From NCBI RefSeq assembly GCF_017811155.1, contig NZ_JACVCV010000001.1, positions 186,001 through 250,000 of the forward strand: a DNA stretch of 64,000 nucleotides, given 5' to 3'. How positions within the stretch are numbered: the stretch's first letter is position 1; every line of letters starts with the position of its first letter. The stretch is from Lunatimonas salinarum (lineage in GTDB: Bacteria; Bacteroidota; Bacteroidia; Cytophagales; Cyclobacteriaceae). This document shows positions 9,037 through 17,762 of the stretch, piece after piece. The notes below the pieces were generated by a model, which saw nothing but the letters and a program-made list of their open reading frames with translations, was not told the origin of the DNA and made no database searches. The translations under genes and the position numbers were made by a program.

Positions 9037-10104
9037 ATGGGATTCACGAAGGTAGAGAACGCATCGGAGGAAGCTTTGGAAAATAGTTGGCGGCAATTTG
9101 CAGCTGAAAATGAGCTAAACGAAGCCGTAGTTCATATTCACGGTGATGTCGGTAATGATTTGGTGTGGTCCGCTTCATCGGGTGATACTAAGCCCTCTCA
9201 GCCCTATTTTTTGGGTGAGCTTTCAGATATGCATATGGCTGGCATATTGATAAAACTGAAAGCGAGAGGAAAAGTAGCTTTTGAAGACCCAATACAAAAA
9301 TTTTTGCCAGATTCGCTGCAAAACACGATCGATCCTTGGTCGCAGGGCCATGTATTTCAACAAATAACGGTAGGGCAACTACTTACCCATACCTCGGGGC
9401 TTCCTGATCTATTCGATGCCACACCAGACAAATTGCCTTCTATACGCGAGTTGATGATCACCGGCAAAGACGGATTTGTCTTTTTAGAAAAGCATTTAGC
9501 AAATGTAGGTACCTTGAAACCTTTCTTTTCACCGGTAAATGCCAAAAAATCAGCGTATTCGTTTACCAATACGATATTATGTCAACTGGTTATCGAAAAA
9601 GTCACCGGCAAACTGTTGGAGACCGTCTTTCAAGAGTTGCAACATCGTCCGTTAGGATTTATGCAAACCTACCTCTACGCCGATCACCATGACCGGACGC
9701 CCAGCAATTTTTACCGCAGCGGCAAAAAGCTGTCTCTACCCCAACTAATGAGCTGCTTGGGTCATGCCGGCAGCATGGTTAGCTGTGCCAGCGACCAAAT
9801 GGCTTTTATTCGGGCATTTTTTCATGGGCATCTGTTCCCGCCCGAGTATTCCGGACTGACACACCAATGGATTCCTGTAAACGGAACCATTAGCCGGGGC
9901 ATAGGACTGGAAGAATACTGCCAAAAAAACTTTATAAATTTATTTCGTCGTGAGAATCCGTTAAGAGGTCTAACTTCCAGTACGGGGGCCTTTTCTTTGT
10001 ATCACCCCGAAAAAAAACTTTTTTTCACCGGCACCACCAACCAATACCAACGGCCTGAATTAGCCAGGACACTGGTTTGGAAGTTGGCGAAGGCCATCCC
10101 CTAG
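9037..10104 (+). CDS. penicillin-binding-protein/beta-lactamase-fold protein lacking the SxxK dyad
   Basis: 355 residues that align along their length to the serine beta-lactamase (class C/S12) family: QPYFLGE...GILIKLKARGKVAFEDPIQKFLPD, the conserved QLLTHTSGLPDLF at 114-126, AYSFTNTILCQLVIEKVTGK with the Tyr of the YxN motif at 174, and STGAFSLYHPEKKLFFTGTTNQ near the C-terminus. The SxxK motif is replaced by E61-L-S-D64, and the K/H-S/T-G motif by L312-T-S. It should therefore not work as a serine acyl-enzyme. No signal peptide is apparent. It may bind a ligand or partner. It is convergent with the membrane module on the other strand. Confidence 0.85.
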   Translation: MGFTKVENASEEALENSWRQFAAENELNEAVVHIHGDVGNDLVWSASSGDTKPSQPYFLGELSDMHMAGILIKLKARGKVAFEDPIQKFLPDSLQNTIDPWSQGHVFQQITVGQLLTHTSGLPDLFDATPDKLPSIRELMITGKDGFVFLEKHLANVGTLKPFFSPVNAKKSAYSFTNTILCQLVIEKVTGKLLETVFQELQHRPLGFMQTYLYADHHDRTPSNFYRSGKKLSLPQLMSCLGHAGSMVSCASDQMAFIRAFFHGHLFPPEYSGLTHQWIPVNGTISRGIGLEEYCQKNFINLFRRENPLRGLTSSTGAFSLYHPEKKLFFTGTTNQYQRPELARTLVWKLAKAIP

Positions 10105-10115
10105 TCGATCGCTAG

Positions 10116-11753
10116 TCAGGAAACGTCCACATCAAAGGCAGCCTGCCTGACCTTTCCATTAATCTTGACCTGTACCCAAATCCTATAGGAACCCGCTTCA
10201 GGAAATGCATAGGGAAAGCTCACGAGTTGATGTTCCTCGTGTTCGGGACTTTCTGGGGACAAATGCAGCATATCCCCCATCAATAGGCTATCCCGCTCGA
10301 TATCAGGTAGACCTTCCAACCAAGCCAGCACCTGATCCACGCTATCCATAAACGTCATCCCTGAAGGTATGCCACGGTATCCTTGCTTTCGGGACTTAAA
10401 GCGCTCCACCATCATCTCCTGCGCTCCCATGGAGTAATTGCCCGTGGGATGCAGATGAATGTACACTGAGCCATCGTGCTTCATCACCACCGCATGGCCC
10501 ATCATACCCAGATAGGGTTCCAATACCGCTGCATTAGCATCCGGGTCAAACAAGGCAAAAGTTAGGTTGTAAAGCCTGCCCGACTCGTATGTTGGAACGT
10601 CTGACTCCCATATGGCTTCGAATCCTTCTCCTAGCCCCACGCGAATACCTGGAATTCCACACAGCATGAAATCACTGTCCAATGTCCCCGACGCGGCGTT
10701 AATGGAATTAGTGACTAGGAACGAGTCGTCCCTACCCAGAACTGTACGCAGTGACGCAAATTCGACAAGCGATTGCTCCGGAATATGTAAATCTCCCACG
10801 ATGGTTTCTGCAAACCCGGTGAACCGGGTGATATCTGCAAATACATGGTATTCGCCGGGTGGTAGATCAGGTATGGGTGTCCGAAAATGGAGGGAATCCA
10901 ACCGTTCTGGATGCAGGTGGGCGAATACGTCCAGTCCTCCTTTTTTGATCAAAAACAGGTGCATAAGTTTTCCATGATCCGGAATCAGGTAGCTCATTTT
11001 GCGGGAAATGCCACCGTTTTGAAGTTCTTTTAGGTCAACCGTCAGATCCAAAAACAGGCCTTCACCGGAAGAAACTACCTTGACTTCGCCCTGAATCGGT
11101 TTATAGATATTTCGCTGGTATTTATCGGCCTCACTTTCCCACCATACTTTGCCTCCCCACAGGATTAGCAACATAGTCAGTGTTCCAACGGAAAGACCCA
11201 CCCATTTTCTCTTCGAAGACACAGGGCTCGCATCTCCCGCCGGCCTCAGGCTCTCTCCCACTGCTGCCATCACGATGGTTACCATCAACACCACCAAAAA
11301 AAGGCCCAACGCCGACAATACGACCCCCAATCCAAGAGGCATCTCCTTTTGGGCGGTTGGCATTGCTAAGATAGGGATCGTGGCCTCGTATAGCTGCCCC
11401 CCTTCCGTCATTATCAACTGCACACTGGACGCACCAGAACCCATAAACCAGAGATCGAGTTGGTACTTGCCCGGCTCTCCTTTAACTGCCAGCAATGGGT
11501 CTGAACTCGGCGTGCCGTCTAAACCCACCGACCAATAAACCGGCTTCGCCTCCAAGGAGATACCGGAAGGGTTTTCAGGAAGAATCACCGTAACCAATGC
11601 GATACCCGGTATCACATCCGGAGGCTCTATGTGGGCCAACATTCTATGATTTCCCAAAAGCCCTTCATACACGACTCCGGGACTGCCTACGTGTCCACTG
11701 TTCAGAAAAAAGATGAGCAGCCAAACCAAACTCGAATACCAAAACTTCTTCAT
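10116..11753 (-). CDS. envelope protein with duplicated HLHP motif (YtkA-like domains)
   Basis: 545 residues. An N-terminal signal or anchor (about 6-18) is followed by an extracytoplasmic beta-rich domain, a membrane segment (about 142-166), a short cytoplasmic stretch, a second membrane segment (about 187-207), and a large C-terminal part. That part contains two similar units: HGKLMHLFLIKK...FAHLHP and GHAVVMKHDG...YIHLHP. PGEYHVFADITRF resembles the YtkA-like fold. The paired H-x-H-P motifs suggest a copper or other metal-binding role, but this is inference. The polytopic gene at 11760 lies 6 bp upstream in the same direction, so the two form one transcription unit. Confidence 0.7.
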   Translation of the reverse strand: MKKFWYSSLVWLLIFFLNSGHVGSPGVVYEGLLGNHRMLAHIEPPDVIPGIALVTVILPENPSGISLEAKPVYWSVGLDGTPSSDPLLAVKGEPGKYQLDLWFMGSGASSVQLIMTEGGQLYEATIPILAMPTAQKEMPLGLGVVLSALGLFLVVLMVTIVMAAVGESLRPAGDASPVSSKRKWVGLSVGTLTMLLILWGGKVWWESEADKYQRNIYKPIQGEVKVVSSGEGLFLDLTVDLKELQNGGISRKMSYLIPDHGKLMHLFLIKKGGLDVFAHLHPERLDSLHFRTPIPDLPPGEYHVFADITRFTGFAETIVGDLHIPEQSLVEFASLRTVLGRDDSFLVTNSINAASGTLDSDFMLCGIPGIRVGLGEGFEAIWESDVPTYESGRLYNLTFALFDPDANAAVLEPYLGMMGHAVVMKHDGSVYIHLHPTGNYSMGAQEMMVERFKSRKQGYRGIPSGMTFMDSVDQVLAWLEGLPDIERDSLLMGDMLHLSPESPEHEEHQLVSFPYAFPEAGSYRIWVQVKINGKVRQAAFDVDVS

Positions 11754-11759
11754 GCGACC

Positions 11760-12956
11760 TTATCGTTTTACCTGCTCCATCCATCGACCCCATGACAGCG
11801 CCAGCCTCGCACTGAGCAAGCCGAGAACTGCCGCTATACCCAAACCCTTTACCAAGTCCATACCGAATGACACATAGTTGGGATGAAAGTCATACCGATA
11901 AGTCCAGTCAGGAGCACTGCTGTAAGGCCAGGAAGATCTCCCAAAAAACCACCCTCTCGCAGCTTCTGTGTGTAAGAAATTGGCAAAATACCATTGAATT
12001 GGCACAAAAACCATCAAAAAAACCAAACTCAAAATGGCCGCCATAACCCACCGGTTTGCGATACGCCATTGATGGATGGTCAAATCGATCGCCATCGCAG
12101 GAAAAAGCAGCAACAAGGGAAAATGATACGGCTGGAAATGGGTGATGTGGTTGTAAACTGGACTTAACTTAGGTTCTGCAGGAAACAAGGGGAGTATCCA
12201 AACCATCGCAGCCATCAAAAAGGTATAAGCCAAAGCCATCACGGTACCTCCCCAACGGAAAGGTGAAGCGTAGGATACAGGGATAATTAACAAAGGAAAA
12301 ATTACAGCGGCTACCTGATAGGCAGTAGCACCGTGAAGGCGATTCACAAAGAAAAATTCAGAAATAATGGTATAAACCATGACCAACACAAACCCAGCTG
12401 ACAAAGCAAACAGCCATTTGAGGTGAGTCTGAGTTCTGTTGGATGCTTCACCACGAAGATTGTTCTGAACGGCCAGCACACTCACCATCGCGCCAAACTG
12501 GATCATCATCATGCCTAGGCCCAGCACCAGATGAGGAGGGGACAATATCTTAACATCCAGTCCGTAGGTATTATGCCACCAGTCGTCAAAGGGCGCGGAA
12601 GTTAGCATTGCAAATGCGCCCCAAATGCAGAAAAGAGCACCTAAGGAGCCTCTGAAAATCCCCCAAAAAGAAATACTCCCTTGTTGCTCCTCCTTTGTGG
12701 AAAAGAAACTGGTCTTCAAGACCTTGATGCCTGAAAAAACACCGGCAATAACGGCGCCCAGGTACATAGATAAATGAGGAGGGGACAATAAGCCATCCCG
12801 ACCCACACTCATGTGCCAAGAAATATCCCACAATAGCCCTACAGCAATGCAGAGGCTTGCAAACACCGAAGCATACACATAGCTAGGTATAGGATTCAGC
12901 CGAATGGCCGGCTTGGACTTAACCGCGGAACCGGAAATTGAAATCGTCTGAGGCAT
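11760..12956 (-). CDS. polytopic membrane protein with repeated W-H/SPPHL motif, unknown function
   Basis: 398 residues with roughly eight to ten hydrophobic segments and no family I can name. A motif occurs twice: D44-x2-W-H48-x3-G-x-D-x3-S-P-P-H61-L, and D124-x2-W-H128-x3-G-x-D-x4-S-P-P-H142-L. The first half therefore looks like an internal duplication that places paired histidines at the same membrane face. Further histidines occur in NHITHFQPYHFP. The pattern is suggestive of a heme- or copper-binding integral membrane protein. It is first gene of a two-gene unit with the HLHP-motif protein, 6 bp apart. Confidence 0.75.
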   Translation of the reverse strand: MPQTISISGSAVKSKPAIRLNPIPSYVYASVFASLCIAVGLLWDISWHMSVGRDGLLSPPHLSMYLGAVIAGVFSGIKVLKTSFFSTKEEQQGSISFWGIFRGSLGALFCIWGAFAMLTSAPFDDWWHNTYGLDVKILSPPHLVLGLGMMMIQFGAMVSVLAVQNNLRGEASNRTQTHLKWLFALSAGFVLVMVYTIISEFFFVNRLHGATAYQVAAVIFPLLIIPVSYASPFRWGGTVMALAYTFLMAAMVWILPLFPAEPKLSPVYNHITHFQPYHFPLLLLFPAMAIDLTIHQWRIANRWVMAAILSLVFLMVFVPIQWYFANFLHTEAARGWFFGRSSWPYSSAPDWTYRYDFHPNYVSFGMDLVKGLGIAAVLGLLSARLALSWGRWMEQVKR

Positions 12957-13061
12957 AGTTACGTTTCAAATCAACTATCTAAATTAATATACGTCAACAC
13001 TAGAGTTCAATGGCTATGGACTAAATACGAATTAGCGAAAAGATAAGGCTACCCGTCGAAA

Positions 13062-13102
13062 TAAAAAAACGGCGGATCGGGCTAGCCGCCCGTGATCCGC
13101 CG
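13062..13102 (-). terminator. rho-independent terminator of the UbiB-family kinase operon
   Basis: On the minus strand CGGCGGATC pairs perfectly with GATCCGCCG, extended by GGGC/GCCC across a two-base bulge, and is followed by a run of seven T. It lies 39 bp past the stop codon of the kinase gene at 13142. Confidence 0.85.
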
Positions 13103-13141
13103 CTTCGTTAAACTACATCTGTGGTATCACAAGGAGCGAAG

Positions 13142-14461
13142 TCACTTAAGCCAATCGGGCTTGGTCGTATAAACCTCCGCCTGAAGCTGATTCAGCAGGT
13201 TGTAAAGCCCAAAATACGTTCTATTGACATAAAGCCCGTGTTTGGAGCCACGTGCCTGTTTGGATTTTCTGAACATGTTATCGTTTGAAATCCGGTCTCC
13301 CAGTTTAAATATTTCCTGAAAGTATCCATTATCGGCGAAATCAAAACGATCCACGTGAAAGGGTTTTCCCAATAGATGTATCATTTCTCGAAAAATCGCT
13401 TTAAAATAAGCTTGTTCCTCTAACGTGTCCTTTCCAGAGATAAACTCCAGGTCCACAAACACCTGATCCAATTCCTGCTGATTGAGCAACAAATCTTTTC
13501 TAATCAAGGAAAAATATCCCTTGTAGAAATCCTCAGGTATCACCTTGACGCACCCAAAATCAATGATCGCCAACCTCCCATCAGGCTGAATGATAAAGTT
13601 GCCGGGATGTGGATCTGCGTGGACCTGCTGCATTTCGTGCACCTGATGGTGGTAGAAATCCCACATGGCTTGACCTACCTGATTTTTGAGTTCCTGCGTT
13701 GGATTGGTTTGGAGCCACTCTTTGATATGTAAACCATCCATCCAGTCCATGGCAATAATCCGGGGACCACTGAGATTTTCGTAATATTTTGGGAAGGACA
13801 AATGAGGGATGTGGCTACAGGCTGCTGCAATCTCCGTACCCCGTCGCATCTCCAGCTCATAATCTGTTTCTTCCAGCAATTTTTCCTCTACCTCCTCCAT
13901 GTAGTGGTCCAATTCCCGCTCGTTCATGTTCAGTAACCTCAGGGCAAAAGGACGCACCAACTTCAAGTCAGACCTTACACTCGACGCTACTCCCGGGTAC
14001 TGGATCTTTACCGCAAATTCCTGCTCTCCCTTTTTCGCCTTGTGCACCTGTCCGATGGAGGCGGCATTTACCGCTGAATTGGTAAAGCTGTCAAACAGTT
14101 GATCCGGCGATTTATCGAAATACTGTTTAAAGGATTTTACGACCAATGGATAAGACAATGGCGGAGCGCTGTATTGGGCCATCGTAAATTTGTCTTGGTA
14201 TGCCGTAGGAAGTATATTTTTATCCATAGCCATCATCTGGGCGACTTTAAGGGCGGAACCCTTTAGTTCACTCAGCGAGTCATAGATATCCGCTGCATTA
14301 CTTTGATGCAGCCGATCTTTGGTCAGAGAGGGATTAACCACCTTCTGTGCGTAGTGTTTTACGTAGTTCCCTCCCACCTTCGCGCCGGTTTTGATAAACT
14401 TAGCGGCACGTTGTACTTTGGAAACCGGGATACTGCTCTGCTCTTTCAGGGTATTGGTCAT
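13142..14461 (-). CDS. UbiB/ABC1 (AarF) atypical kinase family protein
   Basis: 439 residues. Recognisable ABC1/UbiB elements in order: KGSALKVAQMMAMD (the KxGQ-type motif, here K-V-A-Q), AASIGQVHKAKKG (the Ala-rich nucleotide loop), AVKIQYPG (ATP-binding lysine), DPHPGNFI (catalytic-loop equivalent) and IDFGCVK (metal-binding DFG). The family acts on isoprenoid-lipid or quinone metabolism through ATPase or kinase-like activity. No transmembrane C-terminal helices typical of UbiB proper are obvious. Its start codon lies 2 bp beyond the stop of the TetR-type regulator, so the pair is cotranscribed and the regulator probably controls it. Confidence 0.9.
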   Translation of the reverse strand: MTNTLKEQSSIPVSKVQRAAKFIKTGAKVGGNYVKHYAQKVVNPSLTKDRLHQSNAADIYDSLSELKGSALKVAQMMAMDKNILPTAYQDKFTMAQYSAPPLSYPLVVKSFKQYFDKSPDQLFDSFTNSAVNAASIGQVHKAKKGEQEFAVKIQYPGVASSVRSDLKLVRPFALRLLNMNERELDHYMEEVEEKLLEETDYELEMRRGTEIAAACSHIPHLSFPKYYENLSGPRIIAMDWMDGLHIKEWLQTNPTQELKNQVGQAMWDFYHHQVHEMQQVHADPHPGNFIIQPDGRLAIIDFGCVKVIPEDFYKGYFSLIRKDLLLNQQELDQVFVDLEFISGKDTLEEQAYFKAIFREMIHLLGKPFHVDRFDFADNGYFQEIFKLGDRISNDNMFRKSKQARGSKHGLYVNRTYFGLYNLLNQLQAEVYTTKPDWLK

Positions 14462-14463
14462 GG

Positions 14464-15120
14464 TTACTTGTATTGATAGAGAAATTTGGCAAAATCCAAA
14501 AAGCTATCCACGGCACTCTTACCCATCAGGTCAAAGACAAGATTGACGGATTTTTCTATGGCCGCATCGGTTTTTTCAAAACTTGGAGAAGTATCTTTTA
14601 GCCAATACTGAAACACAAACATGACCTGTAGCCACAGTGCCTCGTCGTATCGATCAGATATAAACGGCCTCTCTGCAATTTCCTCTGTCTCCTTTCCCTC
14701 CATAACGATATCTTTCGCAAAGGATTTAAACTTCTCTTTAAATACCTTCATTTCAGGTGCAAGGACATTTCTGTTCTTCATACCGCCCTTATATTCGCTA
14801 AGTAGGTAACTTCTTCGCTTCTTTAACTCCTCGATCCAAGTGAAAAAAAAGCCCAGCAATTTTTCCCTGGCTGAATAGCCAGGGTATACCTCCTGCCCTT
14901 GCAGTTCTTCTAGGGTCTTGTCAAACAAAATTTCCCAAATCGCCTCTTTGATAGCCTCAAAGGAGGTGAAATATTGGTAAAAATCTGCCTCTTTCATCTT
15001 CAATGCCTTGGCAAACTTAAAAACCGACGCCGGTTCCTTTCCGTTTTCCAACACATAATTGATATATTCATCCAATAGTTGCCGCCTTTTATCCGTTTGG
15101 CTTTTTTTCGTCTCGCTCAT
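14464..15120 (-). CDS. TetR-family transcriptional regulator
   Basis: 218 residues. The N-terminal helix-turn-helix is at about 8-55 (RRQLLDEYINYVLENG...SVFKFAKALKMKEADFYQYFTSFEAIKEAIW), followed by an all-helical ligand domain. The pairing with an ABC1-family kinase recurs in Bacteroidota, from memory. An AACCTA-GCGG-TAGGTT inverted repeat 39 bp upstream of its start is a good candidate for its own operator. It is divergent from the S41 protease gene across 186 bp. Confidence 0.88.
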   Translation of the reverse strand: MSETKKSQTDKRRQLLDEYINYVLENGKEPASVFKFAKALKMKEADFYQYFTSFEAIKEAIWEILFDKTLEELQGQEVYPGYSAREKLLGFFFTWIEELKKRRSYLLSEYKGGMKNRNVLAPEMKVFKEKFKSFAKDIVMEGKETEEIAERPFISDRYDEALWLQVMFVFQYWLKDTSPSFEKTDAAIEKSVNLVFDLMGKSAVDSFLDFAKFLYQYK

Positions 15121-15158
15121 TCCGTTTCGTACTTTTGTATCTGATATGCTAACAAAAT

Positions 15159-15174
15159 AACCTAGCGGTAGGTT
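15159..15174. promoter_or_regulatory. candidate TetR operator AACCTA-GCGG-TAGGTT
   Basis: A perfect 6-bp inverted repeat with a 4-bp spacer, 39 bp upstream of the TetR-family gene. Size and symmetry are typical of TetR operators, so autoregulation of the regulator-kinase operon is likely. It could also affect the divergent S41 gene 133 bp away. Confidence 0.5.
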
Positions 15175-15306
15175 TTTAATTTATATGGAATAATTTCCCG
15201 TTGTTCTGCAAATAACTATCCGTGCCGAATGTTGAACTGATTTTCGATTCAGAAAACCATTTCTAGCGCTTTATACGTTTAATAGTTAAATCATTGACAT
15301 TGCCGT

Positions 15307-16629
15307 ATGATTACCCCAAAACTGATACTTCCCGTTCTACTAGTCGGACTTCTGATCAACGTATCTTGTACGGAAGATGAGGAGGTTCCGGAGGTACGCG
15401 TAAAACGGGTTAAGGAAGCCATTTACGCCAGCATGAATGAGTGGTATTTTTGGAATGATTTTATCCCTTCCAGTGTAAATGTTGACCGGTACAGCTCTTA
15501 CGAAGATCTCCTAAGAGGGTTAGTATACAACGAATTGGATCGTTGGTCGTATATTACGACTCCGAGTGAATTTAACCGCGCCTTTACCGGACAGCAGGCA
15601 GGCCATGGATTTGGCATAGGCATTGGAACGGACGACAATTTATATATATCGTTTGTCTACGATGCTTCTCCTGCCGGCAAAGATGGATGGCAACGGGGAT
15701 GGGAAGTGATCGAAGTCAATGGTAGGCCTATTTCGGCATACCGATCTGGTAATGGCTACAATCTTCAGTTGGGCCCAAATACATCGGATGTTCAAAACAC
15801 ATTTGTCCTGCGACTTCCGGATGGCAGCGAAACTACCCGTACCATTGGGAAAGCGGAGTATCAAACCAATTCAGTACTACACAAAGAGATTGTTAAGCTG
15901 GAAAACAAGCAGGTAGGCTACTGGGTATACAACAGCTTTCGGGCCAGCCCTGGGGTAACGCCGACAAAAAGTATGGAAGTCGAAGAGGCCCTCCAATTCT
16001 TTGAAGATGGTCAAATAGAGGAATTGATCATCGACCTGCGATACAATGGTGGTGGGTCTGTAGATGTGGCCGAACAAATTATGAATGCCCTAATCCCGGG
16101 CATTCACGATGGCAAGTTGATGTACACCAATGCACTCAATAACGACAAGTCTAATTTTAACGAAACATACGAATTCAAAAAAACCGGCAACTTAGAGTTG
16201 GAAAGACTAATCTTTATCACTTCTAGGGGATCAGCCTCCGCAAGTGAATTGATAATCAACTGTTTAGAACCCTACATAGAAACAGTCATCATTGGAGAGG
16301 ACACTTTCGGTAAGCCGGTTGGATCTTTTCCCTTGTCCCGATACAACAACACCCTTTCTGCAAACGATATAGAGTTGGTTCCGATTACCTTTGCCATCGC
16401 AAACGCCAATGGAAAAGCAGAGTATTTCGATGGATTTCCGGTTGACTTTCCCGTTGGTGATGACATCTCCAAAAATTGGGGAGATCAAAAAGATCCCCGC
16501 CTGCAAGCTGCTCTAAGTTATATCCAATTTGGAAGTGTGGGATCTCAGGCGAGGCTAAGTTACAAAGATCATGGATGGGCCATGATTGACGAATTTTCCG
16601 GTCTCCTCAAAGAATTTCCCTCCTACTAA
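15307..16629 (+). CDS. S41 family C-terminal-processing peptidase, lipoprotein
   Basis: 440 residues with a lipoprotein signal (lipobox NVSC, C21). The N-terminal part (about 30-110) matches the helical region of Bacteroidota S41 proteases. A PDZ-like segment follows (about 100-190: GFGIGIGTDDNLYISFVYDASPAG..GWEVIEVNG). The S41 catalytic domain contains ELIIDLRYNGGGSVDVAEQI and the nucleophile region ITSRGSASASELI, with the general-base lysine in GEDTFGKPVGSF. It is expected to cleave proteins in the periplasm or at the outer membrane. It stands alone on this strand and is convergent with the gene at 16641. Confidence 0.92.
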   Translation: MITPKLILPVLLVGLLINVSCTEDEEVPEVRVKRVKEAIYASMNEWYFWNDFIPSSVNVDRYSSYEDLLRGLVYNELDRWSYITTPSEFNRAFTGQQAGHGFGIGIGTDDNLYISFVYDASPAGKDGWQRGWEVIEVNGRPISAYRSGNGYNLQLGPNTSDVQNTFVLRLPDGSETTRTIGKAEYQTNSVLHKEIVKLENKQVGYWVYNSFRASPGVTPTKSMEVEEALQFFEDGQIEELIIDLRYNGGGSVDVAEQIMNALIPGIHDGKLMYTNALNNDKSNFNETYEFKKTGNLELERLIFITSRGSASASELIINCLEPYIETVIIGEDTFGKPVGSFPLSRYNNTLSANDIELVPITFAIANANGKAEYFDGFPVDFPVGDDISKNWGDQKDPRLQAALSYIQFGSVGSQARLSYKDHGWAMIDEFSGLLKEFPSY

Positions 16630-16640
16630 TTTTCAGCTGG

Positions 16641-17054
16641 TTACTTGGCCCCCTTTTCCCTAAGGTAAGCGAGATAGTCTCCATCCAATATCCGAGGTAA
16701 TCCCACCGTGTCACCTTGGTATTCATATATCCACACATTTGGGTACCGTTCCCCAGCCAAAAATACGGTATCGGCAATTCTGCGGTAAGGAAAATCTGGC
16801 GTATAGGATTCAGAAACTCCCTCGTATTTATCTAATTCAGTCAATATTTTATTTGCGAGGCGCAACCGGTAGATTTCTCCAATTACTCGGGCTTCCGCGG
16901 CTGCATCAAGCTTAATACCCGGATATTCGCCTAGATCATAAAGGTACCCATTTACATGACCTGAACCCAAAAACGTTGCATTCTCCTCTAGAAGCCTGCC
17001 TAGAGGGTGGCCATAATCACTGCGAAGCGTTCCATACACAAAAAGAAAATCCAC
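16641..17054 (-). CDS. gamma-glutamylcyclotransferase/AIG2-like protein
   Basis: 137 residues starting with the hallmark FVYGTLRSDYGHP. The body of the GGCT/AIG2 fold follows, including GEIYRL and the TELDKYEGV segment that carries the putative catalytic glutamate. Members cyclise gamma-glutamyl amines or related compounds; the substrate here is unknown. It has no signal peptide. It lies 17 bp downstream of hisIE in the same direction and may be carried on the his transcript, although it has no known role in histidine synthesis. Confidence 0.85.
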   Translation of the reverse strand: MDFLFVYGTLRSDYGHPLGRLLEENATFLGSGHVNGYLYDLGEYPGIKLDAAAEARVIGEIYRLRLANKILTELDKYEGVSESYTPDFPYRRIADTVFLAGERYPNVWIYEYQGDTVGLPRILDGDYLAYLREKGAK

Positions 17055-17071
17055 CTGAACCCTATTTCAGT

Positions 17072-17683
17072 TTATCCTTTGTGCCTACGCATCAACACTT
17101 CCATGACTTCGTCCAGTTCATACCCTTTGGCTTCCAATAGCACCAGATAGTGAAACAGCAAATCCGCCGCTTCGCCGAGAAATAATTCCTTGTTATCATC
17201 TTTGGATTCTATGACAATCTCCACTGCCTCCTCCCCTACCTTCTGGGCCACTTTATTGATCCCTTTCGCAAACAATGATGCGGTATACGAATTATCCAAA
17301 GGGTTGTTTTTTCGGCTTTTGATCGTCTTCCTTAATTTATCAATGAAGAAGGTATTAGAGCGGTTCCTCTCTGCAAAACAGGTATCTGCACCGGTATGGC
17401 ATACGGGGCCTACCGGATCCACGTAAATTAATAGTGTATCCCGATCACAGTCCACCAACATCTCTTTAACCTCTAAAAAATTACCGGAGGTCTCTCCCTT
17501 CGTCCAAAGCCTCCCCTTCGTGCGACTATAAAACGTTACCCGGCCGGTAGATTTAGTCTTCTCCAATGCCTCTTCATTCAGATAGCCTAGCATTAATACC
17601 TGCTTGCTTTTAGCATCCTGAATGATTGCCGGAATCAGGCCATCCGATTTATCAAAATCTAAACTAAAATTCTCCATCTTCAT
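17072..17683 (-). CDS. hisIE: bifunctional phosphoribosyl-AMP cyclohydrolase / phosphoribosyl-ATP pyrophosphatase
   Basis: 203 residues combining steps 2 and 3 of histidine biosynthesis. The HisI domain (about 1-115) contains MLGYLNEEALEKT, the SRTKGRLWTKGETSGN substrate region and zinc cysteines in VDCDRD, VCHTG and DTCF. The HisE domain (about 116-203) contains KVGEEAVEIVIESK and EAADLLFHYLVLL, the metal-binding helices of the MazG-like fold. A second in-frame ATG two codons in (MENFSLDF) is an alternative start. It is the last his gene of the leftward hisH-hisA-hisF-hisIE operon; 79 bp separate it from hisF. Confidence 0.96.
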   Translation of the reverse strand: MKMENFSLDFDKSDGLIPAIIQDAKSKQVLMLGYLNEEALEKTKSTGRVTFYSRTKGRLWTKGETSGNFLEVKEMLVDCDRDTLLIYVDPVGPVCHTGADTCFAERNRSNTFFIDKLRKTIKSRKNNPLDNSYTASLFAKGINKVAQKVGEEAVEIVIESKDDNKELFLGEAADLLFHYLVLLEAKGYELDEVMEVLMRRHKG

Positions 17684-17762
17684 TGGTTGAAATTTTTTTC
17701 AATTGCCCAATACAAAAGGATTTCGATACAAAACCTCCTGTTCGCATCAGACTCTACACCTT

